NCBI GenBank assembly: GCA_963701715.1
Contig: CAVPAX010000004.1
Coordinates: forward strand, 62,001 to 126,000
Direction of reading: 5' to 3'
Length of the DNA: 64,000 nucleotides
Source: Methylotenera_A sp963701715
GTDB lineage: Bacteria > Pseudomonadota > Gammaproteobacteria > Burkholderiales > Methylophilaceae
A program made the position numbers and the translations under genes. The notes below the pieces were generated by a model, which had not been told where the DNA came from, searched no databases, and saw nothing but the letters and a program-made list of their open reading frames with translations. Position 1 is the stretch's first letter, and each line of letters starts with the position of its first letter. Below are positions 38,588 through 47,855 of this stretch, one piece after another.

Positions 38588-39313
38588 CTATGCTGCAAAT
38601 TCCTTGATAAGAGATTTCATTTCGATTACCGCATTGTCCCATCCAACGAATAAGGCATGCGCCACAATCGCATGGCCGATATTCAGCTCTTCCAAGCCGG
38701 GAATCGCCGCGATTTCATGCACATTATGGTAATGCAGACCGTGCCCTGCATTGACAATCAGATTGAGACTCTTGGCGTGCGCAACCGCTTGTTTGACACG
38801 CGCCAGCTCCATTACTTTCTCAGCCTCATTTTCTGCGTCAGCATAGGCCCCAGTATGGATTTCCACCACTGGAGCGCCAGTTCTTTTAGCTGCCTCAATT
38901 TGATGTATGTCTGGCCCAATAAAAAGTGATACGCGAACACCCTGTGCAGCCAGTTTTGTGCAAGCAGCTTGTATCTTGTCAAAATGAGACACGACATCCA
39001 GCCCACCTTCCGTCGTGCGCTCCTCGCGCCGCTCCGGTACCAGGCATACATCTTGCGGCTTGACCTGACAGGCGATGCCTATCATCTCATCCGTAACAGC
39101 ACATTCAAGATTCATCTTGGTTTGCAGCAATGGGCGCAGTGCAAAAATATCTGCATCCTGCATATGACGGCGGTCCTCACGCAGGTGCAGGGTAATACTG
39201 TCTGCGCCCGCCTGCTCAGCACGCAACGCAGCCTGCACCACACTGGGATACTTTGTCCCACGCGCCTGGCGGATGGTAGCAACGTGGTCAATGTTAACGC
39301 CTAATTTGATCAT
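38588..39313 (-). CDS. pdxJ: Pyridoxine 5'-phosphate synthase
   Basis: Condenses 1-deoxyxylulose 5-phosphate with 3-amino-2-oxopropyl phosphate in DXP-dependent vitamin B6 synthesis. TIM barrel starting LGVNIDHVATIRQARGT, with catalytic segment ITLHLREDRRHMQD and the C-terminal phosphate site INAGHGLHYHNV-type (IVNAGHGLHYHN). 241 residues, normal length. Part of the lepA-acpS operon. Confidence 0.97.
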   Translation of the reverse strand: MIKLGVNIDHVATIRQARGTKYPSVVQAALRAEQAGADSITLHLREDRRHMQDADIFALRPLLQTKMNLECAVTDEMIGIACQVKPQDVCLVPERREERTTEGGLDVVSHFDKIQAACTKLAAQGVRVSLFIGPDIHQIEAAKRTGAPVVEIHTGAYADAENEAEKVMELARVKQAVAHAKSLNLIVNAGHGLHYHNVHEIAAIPGLEELNIGHAIVAHALFVGWDNAVIEMKSLIKEFAA

Positions 39314-39324
39314 TATGTATTTTT

Positions 39325-40050
39325 CTAAATTGTTTGTAAGTCTATTAGCAATTGCCGTGTGTGTAGCGGCTTATCTCCCAGATAATGCGACAGCAAATAA
39401 CGCATCAGCTGTTTGCTTTGACTCTGTGTAAAACTGTCAGAATAGTCGTCATCCGCCATATCCAGCAAAGTCTTTCCGCTCAATTGTACGCCATTTCTGG
39501 TCGATGTTAGCTCGCATGCCCCATACTCGGCTTCGTAGCGATATGTTTTTTCAACTTCGACTTTCTGCCCATTTTCGTCTGTCAGCAAAGGCACAGCATA
39601 GCCCATTTCCTGCAGTAGCTTCAATTCAAATCGACGTAGTGTTGTCGCCAAATCACTACCATCTGCCAATGTTTGCATCGTATTAGTATAATATTCAAAC
39701 AAGGTTTCATGCGCATCTTCACGCGGCAATAAACGCAGCAAGAGTTCATTCATATAAAAGCCGCACATCAATGCCTCACCTCGAATCAAGGTTAACCCTG
39801 AATTCCAATCCAGACTGTGTAAGGTTTTAAGCTCGTTCTTGCCTGACCAAGCCCCACTTAACAACTGAAACGATTGCAACATGCCGCGCATTGTTGAACG
39901 TGGCCGGCGTGCGCCTTTTGCAATAGCTGCGATACGCCCAAACTGTTTGCTGAAAAGCTCGACTACAAGACTGGTTTCTTTAAATGGATAGGTGTGCAGC
40001 ACATACACTGGCTGGTTATCTAAACGATGTGATTCCGCTCTGATTGCCAT
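39325..40050 (-). CDS. recO: DNA repair protein RecO
   Basis: RecFOR pathway protein that loads RecA and anneals single strands. The 241-residue product has the N-terminal OB fold (QPVYVLHTYPFKETSLVVELF, AKGARRPRS) and a helical C-terminus (LLSHYLGDKPLHTRQLLIDL). The zinc cysteines of some RecO proteins are not evident. It starts 3 bp after the stop of the preceding small gene, so translation is probably coupled. Confidence 0.92.
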   Translation of the reverse strand: MAIRAESHRLDNQPVYVLHTYPFKETSLVVELFSKQFGRIAAIAKGARRPRSTMRGMLQSFQLLSGAWSGKNELKTLHSLDWNSGLTLIRGEALMCGFYMNELLLRLLPREDAHETLFEYYTNTMQTLADGSDLATTLRRFELKLLQEMGYAVPLLTDENGQKVEVEKTYRYEAEYGACELTSTRNGVQLSGKTLLDMADDDYSDSFTQSQSKQLMRYLLSHYLGDKPLHTRQLLIDLQTI

Positions 40051-40053
40051 TTT

Positions 40054-40533
40054 TTAATCCAGTTCAGCTAAACTTTTTAAGACTTCATCCTCAGCTTTTT
40101 GGATCAATAGGGGCACTAGCATTTTTGGTAATTCTGGCATTTCAGTGCCTGAAAATAAAATCATTGCGTATTTAATGTCGTCTTCCGCATGCAGTGGCGT
40201 GAACTTACCAAAACCATAACGTGAATTCCGCATGAGTTGCCAAGCACCTTTAGGCTCAGCATATTCCGGCTTGTCAAAATGATGTCTGATTTCATCTGTC
40301 TCCACACTTTTAAGTGGGTAATCGCCATTGTCTGCCAAGATAACCCAGCCCATTTCGCCATCTTTTCTGGTATTTTTCAGTTGGTATAAATACCATTCGC
40401 TTTCTTCGTAAATCAAGTGAAACACATTGTTAATTGCACCCGTTTTTTTATTTTTGGCAAAGTAAACGCCTTGGTCTTCCAGTTCGATAGGTTTACCATA
40501 AATTGGTAGATTAAAAACGTTACTATCTGACAT
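40054..40533 (-). CDS. Unknown cytosolic protein between era and recO
   Basis: Not recognised. The 159-residue product is acidic and soluble, without a signal or membrane segment. It has several aromatic-rich stretches (HLIYEESEWYLYQLKN, GAWQLMRNSRYGFGKF) and an acidic C-terminal helix (KAEDEVLKSLAELD). It is tightly packed: 15 bp after era and 3 bp before recO. era and recO are usually direct neighbours, so this is an added operon member. Confidence 0.75.
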   Translation of the reverse strand: MSDSNVFNLPIYGKPIELEDQGVYFAKNKKTGAINNVFHLIYEESEWYLYQLKNTRKDGEMGWVILADNGDYPLKSVETDEIRHHFDKPEYAEPKGAWQLMRNSRYGFGKFTPLHAEDDIKYAMILFSGTEMPELPKMLVPLLIQKAEDEVLKSLAELD

Positions 40534-40548
40534 GACCAGTATCCTTGG

Positions 40549-41433
40549 TTAATACCCCAGACTTTTCAACGCCCTTTCATCATCCGCCCAGCCACCCTTT
40601 ACTTTCACCCATGTCTCCAAATATACTTTACCACCAAACAATTTTTCCATGTCCTGACGTGCTTCGGTGGATATCTGTTTCAGTTTATCACCGCCCTTGC
40701 CAATAATCATGGGTTTTTGACTCTCTTTATCGACAATAATTGCAGCAAAAATACGACGTAAATTTTTCAGTACTTCAAACTTTTCAATTTCAACAGCAAC
40801 GGAATACGGCACTTCGTCACCCAGCAGGCGAAATAACTTTTCACGAATAAGCTCGGCAGCCAAGAAACGTTCATTCTTATCGGTAAGCTCATCATCACCA
40901 TAGATAGCGGGCTGTTCAGGCAGGTACTTTCTTGTAGCGGCCAGCAGTTCGTCTAAATTCAAGCTTTTTTTCGCACTGACAGGGATAATTTCCGCAAAAT
41001 CATGAAGTAAATCAAAATCCTGAATCAATGGCAATAAGTTGCCTTTGTCGCCCATCAAATCGGATTTATTCACCACTAACAATACTGGCTTATCTTTCGG
41101 CAGCAAACTTAATACTTTTTTGTCTGCATCGCCTAATTTCATTGGCTCAATGACAAACAATACGACATCAACCTCTGTCAGCACCTGTGTGACTGTCTTA
41201 TTCAGCGTTTTATTGAGTGCATTGATATGTTTTTGCTGAAATCCTGGCGTATCTACAAACAAAAACTGCGTGTCTTCAGTAGTGTGGATTCCCAATAAGC
41301 GATGGCGCGTAGTCTGCGCTTTTCGTGAAGTAATCGCCAACTTCATGCCCAATATATGGTTGAGCAAAGTAGACTTCCCCACATTAGGGCGTCCAACGAT
41401 AGCAACCGTACCGCATCTAAAATCTTGTTTCAT
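40549..41433 (-). CDS. era: GTPase Era
   Basis: Ras-like GTPase needed for 16S rRNA maturation and 30S assembly. G motifs: GRPNVGKSTLLN (about residues 15-26), DTPGFQ, NKSDLM and SAKKSLN; the C-terminal KH domain has GKGGDKLKQISTEARQDME. 294 residues. It follows rnc by 16 bp, as in many proteobacteria. Confidence 0.97.
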   Translation of the reverse strand: MKQDFRCGTVAIVGRPNVGKSTLLNHILGMKLAITSRKAQTTRHRLLGIHTTEDTQFLFVDTPGFQQKHINALNKTLNKTVTQVLTEVDVVLFVIEPMKLGDADKKVLSLLPKDKPVLLVVNKSDLMGDKGNLLPLIQDFDLLHDFAEIIPVSAKKSLNLDELLAATRKYLPEQPAIYGDDELTDKNERFLAAELIREKLFRLLGDEVPYSVAVEIEKFEVLKNLRRIFAAIIVDKESQKPMIIGKGGDKLKQISTEARQDMEKLFGGKVYLETWVKVKGGWADDERALKSLGY

Positions 41434-41449
41434 TGAACAAATTTCTTCA

Positions 41450-42142
41450 TTAAATATTTTCTTCTTTTATTTTTTCAAGCGCCAACTGCGCCGCCTGCTG
41501 TTCAGCAACTCGACGACTGGTACCTTCACCAATCGTAGAGATATTAAGTTTTTTTATCACACATTCTATTTTGAAAGTCTGTGCATGCGCCTCGCCGTCA
41601 ATTGAAACTACATTGTAATCAGGCAACTCGATTTTCTTGCCCTGAAGGTATTCCTGCAGCGTGGATTTAGCGTCTTTGTCAATGATTTTAGGATCAATGG
41701 TAGCCAGCTTGTCTTGGTATAAGACTAACACAAACATTTCGGCAGCCTGAAACCCACCATCCAGATAAACCGCACCAATAATAGCTTCCACTGCATCAGC
41801 TAAAATAGAAGGGCGGCGCCAGCCGGCACTTTTAAGCTCACCTTCCCCAAGCTTTAGGGATTCGCCGACATTCAAGCTAAGCGCAATCTCAGCAAGGCTG
41901 GATTCCTTAACCAGTTGCGCCCGCAACCTGCTTAAATCGCCCTCAGAGAGTTTGGGAAAGCGCTGATAAAGCTGATTGGCAATAATGAAATTAAGCGCGC
42001 CATCGCCCAAAAACTCCAAGCGCTCATTATTGTTGCCGCTAAAACTCCGGTGCGTAAGTGCCTGCGAGAGCAATGCAGGCGTTTTAAACGGATAGCCAAT
42101 ATGCTTGATAATATTATCTTTAGCAAGACTGTCTATAGACAT
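41450..42142 (-). CDS. rnc: Ribonuclease III
   Basis: Double-strand-specific endonuclease for rRNA and mRNA processing. The catalytic signature is NERLEFLGDGALN (about residues 39-51) with a second acidic helix ILADAVEAIIGAVYLDGG; a C-terminal dsRNA-binding domain (STLQEYLQGKK ... GEGTSRRVAEQQAAQLAL) follows. 230 residues. This enzyme would be expected to excise the two 23S intervening sequences of the rRNA operon in this window. Confidence 0.97.
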   Translation of the reverse strand: MSIDSLAKDNIIKHIGYPFKTPALLSQALTHRSFSGNNNERLEFLGDGALNFIIANQLYQRFPKLSEGDLSRLRAQLVKESSLAEIALSLNVGESLKLGEGELKSAGWRRPSILADAVEAIIGAVYLDGGFQAAEMFVLVLYQDKLATIDPKIIDKDAKSTLQEYLQGKKIELPDYNVVSIDGEAHAQTFKIECVIKKLNISTIGEGTSRRVAEQQAAQLALEKIKEENI

Positions 42143-42154
42143 GCTAATGATAAC

Positions 42155-42526
42155 TTATTTAGCCGTTGTGGCATTAAAGTCGAGCAATACGCTGGCATTA
42201 GCCACAATCGGAATAGTAACTTGGTATTGTGCTGTTACCACATTACCAGTCTGGCCTTTTTCTATGACCAAATCATTACCTCTGATAACAGTTATATAGC
42301 CAACCTCTGCGGATTTATTAAATGCTTGGATAATCTCTTTTTTACCCATTTCATTAAATGCAGGATCATCGGCAAGCCTTTGAATGGCTTTTTTTACTCC
42401 CATAAACTCGATGTAAGCCGGCGTAACTTTCATCGCTAATATAGCCAAAAACACGCCTGCAGCAATCACCAGCACTAGGCCAATAAATGTCATCCCTTGC
42501 TGCTTCTGTTGTATTGTATTTTGCAT
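42155..42526 (-). CDS. DUF4845 single-pass membrane protein
   Basis: 123 residues with a type IV pilin-like start (KQQGMTFIGLVLVIAAGVFLAILAM): a basic N-terminus and one membrane helix at about 12-32, then a small periplasmic domain with FNEMGKKEIIQAFNKSAEVG. The DUF4845 family sits between lepB and rnc in many beta- and gammaproteobacteria, exactly as here; function unknown. Confidence 0.88.
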   Translation of the reverse strand: MQNTIQQKQQGMTFIGLVLVIAAGVFLAILAMKVTPAYIEFMGVKKAIQRLADDPAFNEMGKKEIIQAFNKSAEVGYITVIRGNDLVIEKGQTGNVVTAQYQVTIPIVANASVLLDFNATTAK

Positions 42527-42552
42527 ATCGCCCCCCTTAATGTATTGCCAAA

Positions 42553-43329
42553 CTATTTGATTGAATTGCCAATTCTGCCAAAATTATCAAAATTAAACCA
42601 GATGAAAAATGCCTTGCCCACCAAATTACGTTCGGGTACAAAACCCCATACACGGCTATCTGCGCTATTGTCACGGTTATCACCCATGGCAAAATAGCTG
42701 TCTTCAGGCACTGTAATGGTTTCTCCATCAAGTAGTCTAGCACCTAGCGCATCTGAATTGTATTGATTAGGAATATCATGAATCAAAATATCATGCTGCA
42801 CATCACCTAATTGTTCTTTTGAACGATGCGCACTAATAATATTTGCACCCTCCATTTCATATTCGTAATTATCTTCAAATTTCACATTTAACGGATTTCC
42901 GTTAATAACTAGATGCTTATCCTGATATTGAATTTTATCTCCAGGTAAACCTACCACGCGCTTAATATAGTCAATCGTAGGATCAGGCGGGTAATGAAAC
43001 ACAAACACATCACCGCGCTTTGGGTGATCCATCTCAAAAAACGTATTATTTAAAATGGGTACGCGCAAGCCATAAGTGAATTTATTTACCAGAATATAAT
43101 CGCCAGCCAACAGCGTTGGCATCATTGAGCCTGATGGAATCTTGAATGGCTCAACTAAAAACGAGCGTAGTACGAACACCAAGAGAATTACAGGGAAAAA
43201 GCTTTTTGCATATTCTACATACCAAGGCTCTTTTGCATCGCCACGATTTTTTTTCAGCACATAAATATCCAGCAGCCAGATCAAACCTGTCACTACAAGT
43301 ATTACCACCATGAATAACGCAAAATACAT
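42553..43329 (-). CDS. lepB: Signal peptidase I
   Basis: Inner-membrane serine protease that removes signal peptides. Two N-terminal membrane segments (about 2-20 and 44-60), catalytic Ser68 in IPSGSMMPTLLAGD and general-base Lys123 in IDYIKRVVGLPGD, and the C-terminal box FAMGDNRDNSADSR. 258 residues. It lies 3 bp from lepA. Confidence 0.97.
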   Translation of the reverse strand: MYFALFMVVILVVTGLIWLLDIYVLKKNRGDAKEPWYVEYAKSFFPVILLVFVLRSFLVEPFKIPSGSMMPTLLAGDYILVNKFTYGLRVPILNNTFFEMDHPKRGDVFVFHYPPDPTIDYIKRVVGLPGDKIQYQDKHLVINGNPLNVKFEDNYEYEMEGANIISAHRSKEQLGDVQHDILIHDIPNQYNSDALGARLLDGETITVPEDSYFAMGDNRDNSADSRVWGFVPERNLVGKAFFIWFNFDNFGRIGNSIK

Positions 43330-43332
43330 TAT

Positions 43333-45126
43333 TTATTTGTCCTCTACTCTTAAAATGGCTAAAAACGCCTCTTGTGGTATCTCCACATTCCCCACTTGTT
43401 TCATTCGTTTTTTACCCTCTTTTTGTTTTTCTAGCAGTTTTCTTTTCCGTGTAATGTCACCACCATAACATTTCGCAATTACGTTTTTACGCATGGCTTT
43501 GACTGTTTCACGCGCAATAATATTCGCACCTATCGCCGCTTGAATCGCCACATCAAACATCTGGCGTGGAATTAACTCCCGCATTTTAGCGGCCACTTCG
43601 CGACCACGATACTGGCTGTTGCTGCGGTGCACGATCAGACTTAGCGCATCAACACGATCGCCATTCACCATAATATCAAGCTTTACCAAATCCGCCGCTC
43701 TGAATTCCAGAAACTCATAGTCCATGCTGGCATAGCCACGTGATACCGATTTAAGTTTATCAAAAAAATCCAGTACGACTTCATTCAGTGGCATTTCATA
43801 ACTTAGCATCACCTGTCTGCCCATATACTGCATGTTTTTTTGAATACCGCGCTTGTTATTACATAGCGTCATTACAGGCCCCACATAGTCTTGAGGCATT
43901 AACAAATGCACACTAATTATCGGCTCACGAATCTCTTCGATGCGCGAAGGCTCTGGCAAGCGTGATGGATTCTCGATCTGCACAACCGACCCATCTTTTA
44001 ATAACAGTTCATATACCACGGTTGGTGCCGTGGTAATCAAATCCATGTCGTACTCACGCTCTAAGCGCTCTTGCACAATTTCCATGTGCAGCAAGCCTAA
44101 AAAACCGCATCTAAAACCAAAGCCCAGCGCAGTAGAGTTTTCAGGTTCAAACAACAAACTGGAATCATTCAGACTCAGTTTTTCCAGCGCCGTTCGTAAG
44201 GCCTCGAACTGATTAGATTCCACCGGATAAAGCCCAGCAAAGACTTGCGGCTTAACCTCTTTAAAACCTGCTAACGGCTCGCTAGCCGGCTTGTCAGTAT
44301 GCGTAACGGTATCGCCCACTTTGGCGTCCGCCAATGACTTAATGCCTGCGATTACAAACCCTACTTCACCTGCTGAAAGTGCAGGTTTTTGCAATGATTT
44401 TGGTGTGAACACGCCCACTTGTTCACATAAATGCTGTGCGCCCGAAGCCATCAAGCGAATTTTTTCTTTTGGTTTTAGCACGCCGTCAACCACACGTACC
44501 AGCATCACTACGCCCACATAGTTATCAAACCAAGCATCAATTACCAATGCCTTGAGAGGCGCATCCACATTGCCTTTTGGAGGAGGCACTTTTGCTACTA
44601 CGGCCTCAAGCACATCACGCACACCCTCGCCCGTTTTGGCAGAACAACGCACCGCATCGCTGGCATCTATACCTATCACGTCTTCAATCTCTTGCATTAC
44701 ACGGTCAGGGTCGGCAGAAGGTAAATCAATCTTATTAAGCACCGGCGTCACTTCTACGCCTAAATCAATCGCAGTATAGCAATTGGCCACGCTCTGCGCC
44801 TCGACGCCTTGGCTGGCATCCACTACCAGCAGCGCGCCTTCGCAAGCAGAAAGTGAACGCGAAACCTCGTAGCTGAAATCCACATGGCCAGGCGTATCAA
44901 TCAGATTCAGGTTATAAATCTGCCCATCATTTGCCTTATATTGCAGCGCAGCAGTTTGCGCCTTAATGGTGATGCCACGCTCGCGCTCAATATCCATACT
45001 ATCAAGCACTTGTGCTTCCATCTCGCGGTCTTCCAGGCCGCCGCATAAATGAATAATACGATCAGCCAAGGTGGATTTACCGTGATCAATGTGCGCGATA
45101 ATGGAGAAATTACGGATGTTTTTCAT
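43333..45126 (-). CDS. lepA: Elongation factor 4 (LepA)
   Basis: Ribosome-associated translational GTPase. G motifs: AHIDHGKSTLADRI (about residues 10-23), DTPGHVDF, and NKIDLPSADP; then EF-G-like domains and the LepA-specific C-terminal domain (GGDITRKRKLLEKQKEGKKRM). 597 residues, normal. First gene of the minus-strand run down to tcdA. Confidence 0.97.
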   Translation of the reverse strand: MKNIRNFSIIAHIDHGKSTLADRIIHLCGGLEDREMEAQVLDSMDIERERGITIKAQTAALQYKANDGQIYNLNLIDTPGHVDFSYEVSRSLSACEGALLVVDASQGVEAQSVANCYTAIDLGVEVTPVLNKIDLPSADPDRVMQEIEDVIGIDASDAVRCSAKTGEGVRDVLEAVVAKVPPPKGNVDAPLKALVIDAWFDNYVGVVMLVRVVDGVLKPKEKIRLMASGAQHLCEQVGVFTPKSLQKPALSAGEVGFVIAGIKSLADAKVGDTVTHTDKPASEPLAGFKEVKPQVFAGLYPVESNQFEALRTALEKLSLNDSSLLFEPENSTALGFGFRCGFLGLLHMEIVQERLEREYDMDLITTAPTVVYELLLKDGSVVQIENPSRLPEPSRIEEIREPIISVHLLMPQDYVGPVMTLCNNKRGIQKNMQYMGRQVMLSYEMPLNEVVLDFFDKLKSVSRGYASMDYEFLEFRAADLVKLDIMVNGDRVDALSLIVHRSNSQYRGREVAAKMRELIPRQMFDVAIQAAIGANIIARETVKAMRKNVIAKCYGGDITRKRKLLEKQKEGKKRMKQVGNVEIPQEAFLAILRVEDK

Positions 45127-45158
45127 GTTGTCTTTATCAAGCTTTTTTACAAACAGAT

Positions 45159-45177
45159 AAGGCGCCTAAAGCGCCTT
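45159..45177. other. GC-rich hairpin in the lepA leader region
   Basis: AAGGCGC and GCGCCTT form a 7-bp stem around CTAAA, followed by TTTTC on the plus strand. It lies 32 bp upstream of lepA and 165 bp upstream of the divergent amrB gene. It resembles an attenuator or the remnant of a terminator; no gene ends nearby on the plus strand. Confidence 0.4.
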
Positions 45178-45342
45178 TTCTCAATAGGCGTGATTTTACA
45201 ACAAATGCTTGATTAGTTTGTAATTAATTATGCATTTTATATATGTTTCATTGTCTAGCTGATGCAAACTTTTACTTGAAAAACTGTAAAACAACCCCAC
45301 AGTAGCAATAAGAATTCATTTGCTGCCAAAAGGAGAGCCAAT

Positions 45343-46152
45343 ATGCATACTGTTCGTCAACCTGCTGTCGCTGGTGCCTTTTATCCAGGCAATAGACAAG
45401 TATTGTCCAATGAGATTGAAACGTTTCTAAATGCGGCAACAGCAGCAGATTTTAGCCATACCACACCCAAAGCAATCATTGTACCGCATGCCGGCTATAT
45501 TTATTCTGGCCAAACTGCTGCCAATGCCTACGCACGTCTTGTTTCAGGGCGCAAGACAATCAAGCGTGTAATATTGCTGGGGCCAGTGCATCGCGTTCCG
45601 GTACGCGGCTTAGCCCTTCCTGATGCTGATGCTTTTGCTACACCACTGGGTGAAGTTGAGCTTGACCAGCTAGCCATTGCATCCCTAAGCCATTTAAATC
45701 AAGTGGTAATTAGCCCAGCCGCCCACGCACTCGAACATTCGCTGGAAGTGCAATTGCCTTTTCTGCAAACTGTTCTGGATGATTTCACACTGGTACCACT
45801 GGCGGTCGGTGACGCCACCCCCGCTGAAGTGGCAGAAGTATTAGATACCTTATGGGGTGGTCCAGAAACATTGATCGTTATCAGCTCTGACCTATCCCAT
45901 TTTTTGCCATATGCAGTAGCGCAGACGGTGGACAGGGAAACCGTGCAAAACATACTCAGCATGAAAGATACACTGACGCACCATCAAGCTTGCGGCGGCA
46001 CACCAGTCAATGGTCTAGTTCTAGCCGCTAAACGCCATCACCTTAAGCCAACATTACTGGATTTGTGCAATTCTGGCGATACTGCCGGCGATAAAAGCCG
46101 AGTAGTTGGCTATGCCTCCCTCATGTTTGCCGAGGAAACTGGCAATGCCTAA
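45343..46152 (+). CDS. amrB: AmmeMemoRadiSam system protein B (MEMO1 family)
   Basis: Memo-like protein of 269 residues: VRQPAVAGAFYPGNRQVLSNEIE at the start, IVPHAGYIYSGQTAANAY with a metal-site His, the LLGPVHRVPVRGLALP loop, EHSLEVQLPFLQ and VISSDLSHFLPY. These match the metal-binding His positions of the dioxygenase-like MEMO fold. It is the first gene of an AmrB-AmrA-AmrS set found in many bacteria and archaea; the reaction is not established. An AGGAG ribosome site precedes the ATG. Confidence 0.93.
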   Translation: MHTVRQPAVAGAFYPGNRQVLSNEIETFLNAATAADFSHTTPKAIIVPHAGYIYSGQTAANAYARLVSGRKTIKRVILLGPVHRVPVRGLALPDADAFATPLGEVELDQLAIASLSHLNQVVISPAAHALEHSLEVQLPFLQTVLDDFTLVPLAVGDATPAEVAEVLDTLWGGPETLIVISSDLSHFLPYAVAQTVDRETVQNILSMKDTLTHHQACGGTPVNGLVLAAKRHHLKPTLLDLCNSGDTAGDKSRVVGYASLMFAEETGNA

Positions 46153-46753
46153 AAATACTGCCACCACAACAGAGAATCCAGGAAAGGTATTAATCCCGAT
46201 TGCGCGAGCCACCATTTCCAACGCATTAGGAAAACCGTACAGCGCGACCAACGAAGATTTACCATGGCTACATGAAAAAGGTGCAAGTTTTGTCACACTG
46301 ACTCAAAATCAAAATTTACGCGGCTGCATCGGCACATTAGAGGCACATCGCCCTTTGCTGATCGATGTGAAAGCCAATGCTCATGCTGCCGCTTTTCGTG
46401 ATCCGCGCTTTTCTCCCTTGACGTTACAGGAGCTAGATTCTACAGAAATCGAGATTTCGCTGCTATCGGCTATGCAGCCACTGGTGTTTTCCGGGGAACA
46501 GGAAGCATTAGCCCAACTACAGCCGGGTATTGATGGCGTCGTGTTTGAGTTTGGTCATTATCGCAGCACTTTCTTGCCGCAGGTATGGGAGCAATTGCCA
46601 GAAGTCGAAGTATTTATGGCTCACCTAAAACACAAAGCTGGTTTGCGACCTGAGTTTTGGGATGAGGAAGTCAAACTTTATCGTTACTCTGTAAGTAAAT
46701 GGAAAGAAAGGGATATTACGAAAGAAAACGAAGTTTTAAATGAGAGGTTGTAA
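46145..46753 (+). CDS. amrA: AmmeMemoRadiSam system protein A (AMMECR1 family)
   Basis: AMMECR1-domain protein of about 202 residues from the ATG at 46145, which overlaps the end of amrB by 8 bp. Key segments are ARATISNALGKPY, FVTLTQNQNLRGCIGTLEAH (the family's LRGCIG motif), AAFRDPRFSPLT and the C-terminal RPEFWDEEVKLYRY. Function unknown; it is genetically linked to the Memo protein before and the radical SAM enzyme after. Confidence 0.92.
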   Translation: MPKNTATTTENPGKVLIPIARATISNALGKPYSATNEDLPWLHEKGASFVTLTQNQNLRGCIGTLEAHRPLLIDVKANAHAAAFRDPRFSPLTLQELDSTEIEISLLSAMQPLVFSGEQEALAQLQPGIDGVVFEFGHYRSTFLPQVWEQLPEVEVFMAHLKHKAGLRPEFWDEEVKLYRYSVSKWKERDITKENEVLNERL

Positions 46754-46755
46754 AT

Positions 46756-47844
46756 ATGATTGAAAATTCTGGTTACTTAGGTCGTTATTGGCATATGCTG
46801 GATGATGGACGGATGCAGTGTGACTTGTGTCCACGTGACTGCAAGCTGCATGAAGGGCAGCGTGGCGCCTGTTTTGTACGGATGCGTCAGGGCGACCAGA
46901 TGATACTCACGACCTATGGACGATCCTCCGGTTTCTGCATCGACCCCATCGAGAAGAAACCACTTAACCATTTTTACCCTGGCAGTAGTGTGCTGTCTTT
47001 CGGAACCGCTGGGTGCAATCTAGCCTGCAAATTCTGTCAGAACTGGGATATCAGCAAATCCAAGGATATGGATCGGTTAATGGATCAGGCATCCCCCAGT
47101 GTTATTGCTGCTGCAGCTGAAAGATATCACTGTAAAAGCGTGGCATTTACCTACAATGACCCAGTCATTTTTGCAGAATATGCGATGGACGTTGCCGATG
47201 CCTGCCACGCACGTGGCATCAAAACCGTGGCAGTTACTGCCGGTTATATGCATGATCAGGCCAGACGGGATTTCTACGCAAAAATAGATGCTGCAAATGT
47301 CGATTTGAAAGCATTTACCGATGATTTCTACGTCAAACTGACAGGCTCACACCTGCAGCCAGTACTGGACACCTTACGTTACCTAAAACATGAAACGAAT
47401 GTATGGTTTGAAATCACTACATTGCTGATTCCAGGCCAAAATGACTCGGATGAAGAACTCACCGCCATGTGCCGCTGGATTAGAAATGAACTAGGCACCG
47501 ATGTGCCGCTGCATTTCTCAGCCTTTCATCCGGACTACAAAATGCCGGATATCCCTGCAACACCCGCTACAACCTTGGTCCGCGCACGAGAAATTGCGAT
47601 TCGTGAAGGCCTGAAGTTTGTTTACACTGGCAATGTACATAACCAAGAGGGCGACACAACATTCTGCCCCAACTGCAGCACACCTCTCATCATACGTGAC
47701 TGGTATCAAATCAACCAATATCGCCTGACCAAGGATGGATGTTGTCCAAACTGCTCTACCCTCATCGCCGGCAGATTTGCAGAACAGGCCGAACATTTTG
47801 GCAGAAAACGCATTCCCATTGCGATCAATATGGCTCATATATAA
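46756..47844 (+). CDS. amrS: AmmeMemoRadiSam system radical SAM enzyme
   Basis: Radical SAM protein of 362 residues. The [4Fe-4S] motif is Cys87-x3-Cys91-x2-Cys94 in TAGCNLACKFCQNWD. The N-terminal Cys-rich segment CDLCPRDCKL and two C-terminal CxxC pairs (FCPNCSTP and CCPNCSTL) suggest one or more further metal sites. It lies 2 bp after amrA. It resembles the PflA-like enzyme family, but the substrate in this system is unknown. Confidence 0.93.
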   Translation: MIENSGYLGRYWHMLDDGRMQCDLCPRDCKLHEGQRGACFVRMRQGDQMILTTYGRSSGFCIDPIEKKPLNHFYPGSSVLSFGTAGCNLACKFCQNWDISKSKDMDRLMDQASPSVIAAAAERYHCKSVAFTYNDPVIFAEYAMDVADACHARGIKTVAVTAGYMHDQARRDFYAKIDAANVDLKAFTDDFYVKLTGSHLQPVLDTLRYLKHETNVWFEITTLLIPGQNDSDEELTAMCRWIRNELGTDVPLHFSAFHPDYKMPDIPATPATTLVRAREIAIREGLKFVYTGNVHNQEGDTTFCPNCSTPLIIRDWYQINQYRLTKDGCCPNCSTLIAGRFAEQAEHFGRKRIPIAINMAHI

Positions 47845-47855
47845 GGAGGTCGAAG

